From Ignavibacteriota bacterium (GTDB lineage: Bacteria; Bacteroidota; Ignavibacteria; UBA10030; UBA6906), in contig JACQVJ010000086.1 of assembly GCA_016209805.1 (NCBI GenBank), positions 1 to 5,590 of the forward strand: 5,590 bases of DNA. Reading direction: 5' to 3'. Of this stretch, positions 1 to 3,508 are shown one piece after another. The translations under genes and the position numbers were made by a program. Within the stretch, counting starts at the first letter, position 1; each line of letters opens with the position of its first letter. Below the pieces are notes generated by a model. It made no database searches. It saw only the letters and a list, made by a program, of their open reading frames with translations, and was not told where the DNA came from.

Positions 1-435
1 GAACGGCGCGAAGACATCCCACTCCTGGCGAATGCCTTTTCGCGAGACATCTGTGAGCGCTACGGCATGGCGCTGAAGCGATTTTCGGACGCGGCACTGC
101 AGAAACTGAGGGGAATGGATTGGCCGGGGAATGTGCGTGAGCTCAGGAACATTGTCGAGCGGCTCGTGATAATGACTCCACAAAGCACCATCGAGGCCGA
201 TCAAATCGAGAAAGGCGCAGGAGAACCTCGACCAGAATTTGATAATCTACTGAGCCGGGGGGGCACGTTTCAGGACTTCAAAGACCGGGCCGAAGCTGCG
301 TACATCAGGAAGCAGCTTGATGAACACGGATGGAACATCAGCCGGACAGCCGAGGCGCTTGATATCCAGCGAAGCCACCTGTACAACAAGATGAAGAAGT
401 TTGGATTGACGAGGGGAGATGAGCGCGAAAGCTGA
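1..435 (+). CDS. Sigma-54-dependent NtrC-family transcriptional activator, C-terminal part (5' end outside window)
   Basis: The frame is open from the first base, giving 144 visible residues ending in TGA; the start lies to the left. Visible residues 1-9 (ERREDIPLL) match the AAA+ segment that follows the sensor I region of NtrC-type activators. Residues 41-48, WPGNVREL, are the sensor II motif and include its ATP-contacting arginine. A variable linker covers about 66-90. Residues about 98-136 form a Fis-type helix-turn-helix, with the SRTAEAL stretch in the first helices and the RSHLYNKMKKFGL stretch in and after the recognition helix. Proteins of this family hydrolyse ATP to open sigma-54 RNA polymerase promoter complexes from upstream enhancer sites. 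The N-terminal sensory or receiver domain is not visible, so response regulator versus another sensor type cannot be decided. ATGs near base 67 are internal, because the family motifs begin before them. The gene is convergent with the minus-strand operon, and nothing visible shows that it controls it. Confidence 0.95.
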   Translation, partial: ERREDIPLLANAFSRDICERYGMALKRFSDAALQKLRGMDWPGNVRELRNIVERLVIMTPQSTIEADQIEKGAGEPRPEFDNLLSRGGTFQDFKDRAEAAYIRKQLDEHGWNISRTAEALDIQRSHLYNKMKKFGLTRGDERES

Positions 436-453
436 AGAATGATGTGGGGCGGT

Positions 454-1191
454 TTACTTTGAGTGCCTCTGCTTCACGACTTCGTACATTACAAGTCCCC
501 CTGCTACTGAAGCGTTCAATGAATCGATCTTGCCGAGTAAGGGGATCCGCACAAGATGGTCACAGTGTTCCTTGACCAGCCGGCGTATCCCCTTTCCCTC
601 ATTACCTACCACCAGTGCAATCTGAGCTGTGTAATCGATCTCGGTGTAGAGTTGATCCGCTTTTTCATCCAATCCCACAATCCAATACTCCATTTCCTTC
701 AGCCTCTCAATCGTGTTCACAATGTTTGTCACTTCAGCGATCGCCAGGTGTTCGGTCGCCCCGGCTGATACCTTCACGACCGTTGCAGTAACAGACGCAG
801 CGTGATGTTTGGGAATGATCACTCCATGCACGCCTGCGCATTCTGCTGTCCTCACCAGCGCCCCGAGGTTGTGCGGGTCTTCGATCTCGTCGCAGATAAG
901 CACGCATCCCTTTTCGTTGCGAGTGCGCGCGGCAGCGAGGATATCATCAACACTCACAAAGTCCTTTGATGTAACAATGGCCACCACTCCCTGTGTTGTT
1001 GTGTCGTTGGCCAGCTCGCGAAACTCATGTTTCTTGGCTTCAACGACCTGGACGCCGTTCTTTTGCGCGAGACCTTTTATCTCCTGAATGATCCTCCCTT
1101 GAACGTGCGGGAGGAAAACGATCTTCTCAATAGACGTTCCTGCCTTCAATGCCTCAATGATAGGTTTCCGGCCGGCGATAATTGCATGCAT
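454..1191 (-). CDS. rlmB: RlmB-type 23S rRNA (guanosine-2'-O)-methyltransferase, SpoU/TrmH superfamily
   Basis: A 245-residue protein, the usual length for RlmB. Residues about 3-75 resemble the SpoU substrate-binding domain (start IIAGRKPIIEAL, end TTQGVVAIV). The knotted SPOUT catalytic domain follows with all three TrmH motifs: motif 1 at 101-120 (DEIEDPHNLGALVRTAECAG, with N108, R114 and E117), motif 2 at 194-204 (VVGNEGKGIRR, E198) and motif 3 at 216-237 (IPLLGKIDSLNASVAGGL and following, S224 and N226). In E. coli RlmB methylates the 2'-OH of G2251 in the peptidyl-transferase P-loop of 23S rRNA using S-adenosylmethionine. Paralogues of the superfamily act on other rRNA or tRNA sites, so the exact target is inferred. 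The ATG start is supported by a good Shine-Dalgarno sequence (GAGGGAG, 5 bases upstream). It is the last gene of the minus-strand series, 49 bases behind the small membrane protein gene, and could be read either from the operon or from its own promoter. Confidence 0.93.
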   Translation of the reverse strand: MHAIIAGRKPIIEALKAGTSIEKIVFLPHVQGRIIQEIKGLAQKNGVQVVEAKKHEFRELANDTTTQGVVAIVTSKDFVSVDDILAAARTRNEKGCVLICDEIEDPHNLGALVRTAECAGVHGVIIPKHHAASVTATVVKVSAGATEHLAIAEVTNIVNTIERLKEMEYWIVGLDEKADQLYTEIDYTAQIALVVGNEGKGIRRLVKEHCDHLVRIPLLGKIDSLNASVAGGLVMYEVVKQRHSK

Positions 1192-1196
1192 GGCGG

Positions 1197-1203
1197 CTCC
1201 CTC
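1197..1203 (-). promoter_or_regulatory. Strong Shine-Dalgarno site of rlmB
   Basis: Minus-strand GAGGGAG lies 5 bases before the ATG at 1191 and fixes the rlmB start. It is the clearest ribosome-binding site in the window. It fits independent initiation of rlmB, unlike the overlap-coupled genes before it. Confidence 0.7.
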
Positions 1204-1221
1204 AAAACAAGGTGAGTGAAA

Positions 1222-1231
1222 AGGGATATAT
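1222..1231 (-). repeat. 10-base word ATATATCCCT, copy 1 (small membrane protein gene / rlmB gap)
   Basis: Minus-strand ATATATCCCT lies about 10 bases after the stop of the small membrane protein gene, in the 49-base gap before rlmB. The same word occurs in the 51-base gap at 3008-3017. It may be a short shared regulatory element or chance; I see no accompanying -35 box or hairpin. Confidence 0.35.
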
Positions 1232-1240
1232 TAAGGGGGG

Positions 1241-1423
1241 CTATTCCGTGCGATGTTTGCGGGCGGTTTTCTTCTCGATCCCCCAGCCGAAAAGAAACAG
1301 AACGATTCCGATTATAGTGAGGTATAATTCCATCCACATGCTCTCGCTCTGAATCCCCTGCACAAGCCCGATCATCACACAGGCGATGCCGATCGCCTCG
1401 AACCCCTTCGCAATCAGTGTCAT
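1241..1423 (-). CDS. Small two-helix membrane protein, 60 aa, function unknown
   Basis: I do not recognise a family. The 60-residue product has two hydrophobic stretches, about residues 7-24 (rich in I, A, V, M, L) and about 31-49 (containing IIGIVLFLFGWGI), separated by a short polar loop (QSESMW). It ends in a basic tail (EKKTARKHR at 50-58). By the positive-inside rule this predicts a hairpin with both ends in the cytoplasm. The start codon overlaps the stop of the preceding glutaredoxin-like gene in an ATGA arrangement, and a GGAG lies 8 bases upstream. Both support that this short frame is translated. Another reading frame covers part of the same strand but lacks such signals. Position directly after lgt and the redox gene hints at an envelope-linked role, but this is only context. 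Confidence 0.7.
   Translation of the reverse strand: MTLIAKGFEAIGIACVMIGLVQGIQSESMWMELYLTIIGIVLFLFGWGIEKKTARKHRTE
1420..1423 (-). promoter_or_regulatory. ATGA stop/start overlap: glutaredoxin-like gene to small membrane protein gene
   Basis: The minus strand reads GGA-ATGA: the TGA at 1422-1420 ends the glutaredoxin-like gene and the ATG at 1423-1421 starts the next. A GGAG (1432-1435) sits 8 bases before the ATG, inside the upstream gene. Such overlaps commonly give translational coupling by ribosome re-initiation. Confidence 0.75.
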
Positions 1424-1722
1424 TCCACCGACTCCGCACCCGGTTCTCGATCTCCTGTTGTCGATGGTCGGGAGTTTTCGGCGATCACCTGCTGAAGCCG
1501 TATCTTGAACATATGTTCGTTCACGCGAAACTTGAATGCAAAGCGCTTGTCGATGTGAACAACCGGGATCTGTTCCTTGTATTCTTCGTAAAACTCTTCG
1601 CCCGGTTTTAGCATTATTTCATGAAGGGTATATGGGATCTCCTGACGCACTTTCTCCAACACCTCTTTAGCCTCTTCGCAGAGCTGGCAATCATCCTTGG
1701 AATATAGTTCAACAAGAATCAT
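1420..1722 (-). CDS. Glutaredoxin-like / thioredoxin-fold protein with CxxC motif (DUF836-like)
   Basis: A 100-residue soluble protein. It opens with a beta strand (MILVELYS) followed by the redox motif C12-Q-L-C15 at the start of a helix. Residues 52-58 (IPVVHID) match the cis-proline segment of the thioredoxin fold, with P53 as the likely cis-Pro opposite the active site. The core ends near residue 82, and the last 18 residues (rich in S, T, G, E, R, P) look disordered. The overall pattern YSKxxCxLCxEAK...IPVV resembles the short glutaredoxin-like DUF836 family, likely a thiol-disulfide exchange protein, but its partner is unknown. There is no signal peptide, so it should be cytoplasmic. 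The ATG overlaps the lgt stop (ATGA) and no strong ribosome-binding site is seen, suggesting translation depends on lgt. The downstream small membrane protein gene is joined the same way. Confidence 0.83.
   Translation of the reverse strand: MILVELYSKDDCQLCEEAKEVLEKVRQEIPYTLHEIMLKPGEEFYEEYKEQIPVVHIDKRFAFKFRVNEHMFKIRLQQVIAENSRPSTTGDREPGAESVE
1719..1722 (-). promoter_or_regulatory. ATGA stop/start overlap: lgt to glutaredoxin-like gene
   Basis: The minus strand reads TCA-ATGA: the TGA at 1721-1719 ends lgt and the ATG at 1722-1720 starts the glutaredoxin-like gene. No good Shine-Dalgarno sequence lies at normal spacing, so coupled re-initiation is the likely way this gene is translated. Confidence 0.75.
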
Positions 1723-2549
1723 TGACGTGCAGATGATGGGAGTTCCCTTTTTCTGCTGATTGCCAATGTCCAGACAAGCCCGGCAAAGAACAGTACAATT
1801 GCAATCAACTGCGCTTCCGAAAGGCCGAATAGCAGTCGAGGGTTCAGTCGCAAGAACTCAATGCTGAACCTGAAGATGCTGGACAACATAAGATAGATGG
1901 CAAAAATCTTTCCGTCAGGATAGTCTCTCCGACGAAGATACCGGAGGACCCCGAACCCGAGAACGCCGAGAAGTGTCTCGTACACGGGCGTAGGGTGCAA
2001 AGGAGTATTGTTGGGGACGACGCCTCCGGGGTATCGACTCGCAATCTCCGGAAAGATTGCAAATGCGCGCGAGGGAGGGTAGGTACCATTTTCATAATTC
2101 GTTCCCCATGGAAGATCAGTCGGGAAACCGTAGTCGCCATCGCCCGAAAAGTGGCAACCTAATCGGGCGACACCGTACGCGATGATCAGTGCGACACCAA
2201 GCCCATCGAGGACTTTCAGGATGGGAGTTCGTTTGGAGCGCACGTAAAGAATCACCGCGGTCAGCGCGACGATAAACCCGCCGTACCACGTTAACCCCCC
2301 TGCCGAGAATGCCATCCCGAACGGATCCTGCGCAAACGCACTCCAATTCTCCAAAAGATAAAGAACCTTGGCACCGGAGATACCAAAGATCACCGCTAAC
2401 ACGGTGATCATGCTGGCCATATTGGGATCCAGTTTTTTTCGCTTCAGCTCGAGTGAGAGAACGTAACTCCCGAGCAAAAAACCAATACCGAGCATGAGCC
2501 CGTAGCTGTATATCTTCAGGGGTCCGATTTCAAAAAGAATAGGGATCAT
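1719..2549 (-). CDS. lgt: Prolipoprotein diacylglyceryl transferase
   Basis: Lgt transfers diacylglycerol from phosphatidylglycerol to the lipobox cysteine of prelipoproteins in the cytoplasmic membrane, the first step of lipoprotein maturation. The 276-residue protein has about seven hydrophobic segments and the family landmarks in order: YSYGLMLGIGFLLG at 14-27, GGLTWYGGFI at 84-93, the signature loop ARLGCHFSGDGDYG at 128-141 (R129 matches the essential Arg143 of E. coli Lgt), HPTPVYE at 185-191, and FRFSIEFLR at 226-234 (arginine in the region of E. coli Arg239). The loop differs from the classical GRxGNFxNxE form and is the GDGD variant I recall from Bacteroidota and relatives. The position of E. 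coli His103 (HGG) carries Tyr89 here (WYGG). The ATG at 2549 has only a weak ribosome-binding site. It lies 12 bases after the 135-aa gene, and its stop overlaps the next start. Confidence 0.95.
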   Translation of the reverse strand: MIPILFEIGPLKIYSYGLMLGIGFLLGSYVLSLELKRKKLDPNMASMITVLAVIFGISGAKVLYLLENWSAFAQDPFGMAFSAGGLTWYGGFIVALTAVILYVRSKRTPILKVLDGLGVALIIAYGVARLGCHFSGDGDYGFPTDLPWGTNYENGTYPPSRAFAIFPEIASRYPGGVVPNNTPLHPTPVYETLLGVLGFGVLRYLRRRDYPDGKIFAIYLMLSSIFRFSIEFLRLNPRLLFGLSEAQLIAIVLFFAGLVWTLAISRKRELPSSARQ

Positions 2550-2561
2550 TGTTTGCTTTAG

Positions 2562-2969
2562 TCAGTCTTGGGATGAGGAATTGCCGACGACGATCTCAAC
2601 GAACGCGTGCGTCGGCGCTTTGAGTATCTGAATTCGCTTTTTGGTTATTCTTACAAGAAACTCATTGGTGGTTCCGTCAAGTCCTTCTACGATCAGGTTG
2701 TACTTTCCACTCAGGTTCTCGTATTCGCGTCTAAACACTGCGTGGCCCGATGCAGGCAGGTTCAGTTGCGGCGTCTTCAATCCGAGAATCTTGTACCGCA
2801 AGACGTTCTCCTCAATCTCCTCCTTTACCGTCAGCTCATACCTGAAACTCGCGAAGGCCTGCGCGGTTTCCATGATGAACACGGTTGTATGTTGCTGATG
2901 CAGTTCATTGAAGTGAGGAGTTATCGTGAGACGATATTCAGCAACCTGACGCTTCCTGGCCTTTGGCAT
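2562..2969 (-). CDS. Uncharacterised 135-aa protein between ptsN-like gene and lgt
   Basis: I do not recognise a family and assign no function. The product is 135 residues, starts with a basic patch (PKARKRQ at 2-8), has no signal peptide or membrane segment and no cysteines. Alternating polar/hydrophobic stretches (AEYRLTITPHF at 10-20, KYNLIVEGLDGTTNEFLVRI around 89-108, HAFVEIVVG at 121-129) suggest a mostly beta-sandwich-like protein. The central segment around residues 61-80 (KILGLKTPQLNLPASGHAVF) has a strand-turn-strand look. The ATG at 2969 is the first possible start after the ptsN-like stop in this frame; a weak GGGGA lies 9 bases upstream. It stands 51 bases after the ptsN-like gene and 12 before lgt, so it is very likely co-transcribed. 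An overlapping plus-strand frame of similar span exists but is opposite to the operon and less protein-like. Confidence 0.75.
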   Translation of the reverse strand: MPKARKRQVAEYRLTITPHFNELHQQHTTVFIMETAQAFASFRYELTVKEEIEENVLRYKILGLKTPQLNLPASGHAVFRREYENLSGKYNLIVEGLDGTTNEFLVRITKKRIQILKAPTHAFVEIVVGNSSSQD

Positions 2970-3007
2970 TAAGCAGAATCCCCGGAGATACGATAGCGAA
3001 TGCCGAC

Positions 3008-3017
3008 AGGGATATAT
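3008..3017 (-). repeat. 10-base word ATATATCCCT, copy 2 (ptsN-like / 135-aa gene gap)
   Basis: Minus-strand ATATATCCCT begins 3 bases after the TAG stop of the ptsN-like gene. It is identical to the word at 1222-1231, and the only two intergenic gaps over 20 bases each carry one copy. Function is not evident. Confidence 0.35.
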
Positions 3018-3020
3018 GTA

Positions 3021-3491
3021 CTAAGCTTCAAAATAGGTTGCCTCTTCCTGCTTGAACATTGCGATGATGTCTTTAGAGTTTTTCATCCCCAGCAGCCGTT
3101 TGCGAAACTCCTCCTTGTTCATCAGACGAGAAATCCGGCTCAAGAGCTTGATGTGAGGACCGACCATGCTGTCCTTGCCCACAAGAAGAAATACCAAACG
3201 CACCGGCTTTTCATCGAGCGATTGGTAATCGATAGGCTCGGCGGTTACCGCAAATGCTGCCACAATATCGGAGACGGCGTCAGTCTTCCCGTGAGGGATC
3301 GCGAACCCATTTCCCACTCCGGTTGACATGATTTTCTCTCTTTCGAAAATTGCCTCACGCACCTTTTCCTTGTCGAGGACTTTTGTCGATGATGCAACCA
3401 GATCAATCATTGCGTTAATGATGTCGTCTTTTGATGCTCCTTCCAATCCGGTCACGACCATCTCTTCGGTCAGGATATCGCTTATCTTCAT
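3021..3491 (-). CDS. ptsN: PTS EIIA domain protein, PtsN / fructose-mannitol type
   Basis: A 156-residue stand-alone EIIA of the fructose/mannitol family, close to the 163 residues of E. coli PtsN. The phosphorylation site is visible at 57-68 (TGVGNGFAIPHG) with the active H67. The second conserved histidine is H113 in GPHIKLLSRIS (111-121), and VRLVFLLVG (97-105) is the preceding core strand. Phosphate would come from an HPr-like or NPr-like carrier, none of which is in the window. With no membrane permease component attached or nearby, a regulatory role like nitrogen-PTS EIIA is more likely than sugar uptake. The gene starts 15 bases after the sugar-enzyme fusion, and its ribosome-binding site overlaps that gene's stop codon. 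The symbol is by family resemblance; the regulatory target is unknown. Confidence 0.9.
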   Translation of the reverse strand: MKISDILTEEMVVTGLEGASKDDIINAMIDLVASSTKVLDKEKVREAIFEREKIMSTGVGNGFAIPHGKTDAVSDIVAAFAVTAEPIDYQSLDEKPVRLVFLLVGKDSMVGPHIKLLSRISRLMNKEEFRKRLLGMKNSKDIIAMFKQEEATYFEA

Positions 3492-3502
3492 GGATTGCAG
3501 AG

Positions 3503-3508
3503 TCTCCT
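3503..3508 (-). promoter_or_regulatory. Shine-Dalgarno site of ptsN-like gene, overlapping the upstream stop codon
   Basis: Minus-strand AGGAGA starts inside the TAG stop (3509-3507) of the upstream fusion gene and ends 11 bases before the ATG at 3491. The spacing is slightly long but the match is good. It supports co-translation with the upstream gene and the chosen start. Confidence 0.6.

Noticed and set aside
556..1215. Several plus-strand open frames of 62-92 codons opposite rlmB
   Set aside because: RlmB has all SPOUT motifs on the minus strand, so these are antisense shadows without recognisable features.
1192..1240. Possible internal promoter before rlmB (AT-rich TTAATATAT)
   Set aside because: No -35 element at a suitable distance and no match to the Bacteroidota-type -33/-7 pattern. 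Kept only as part of the shared-word observation.
1146..1439. Minus-strand 97-codon frame overlapping the small membrane protein and the start of rlmB
   Set aside because: It is out of frame with the ATGA-coupled 60-aa gene, would overlap rlmB by 46 bases, and its translation is arginine- and histidine-rich without structure. The 60-aa frame is preferred.
2366..2382. TTGGCAC sequence resembling the -24 half of a sigma-54 promoter, considered because of the nearby sigma-54 activator
   Set aside because: No TTGC-type -12 element follows at the required spacing, and the site lies inside lgt on the opposite strand.
2607..2972. Plus-strand open frame of 121 codons opposite the 135-aa gene
   Set aside because: It runs against the operon, its translation is rich in C, R, F and S with no domain-like pattern, and the minus-strand frame fits gene spacing and has a protein-like strand pattern. 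Treated as a shadow.
2970..3023. Possible stop-codon readthrough joining the ptsN-like protein and the 135-aa protein
   Set aside because: The TAG at 3023-3021 is in frame with the next gene and no other stop lies between, but this has a one-in-three chance. The EIIA domain is complete at its stop, and a separate ATG with a weak ribosome-binding site is present.
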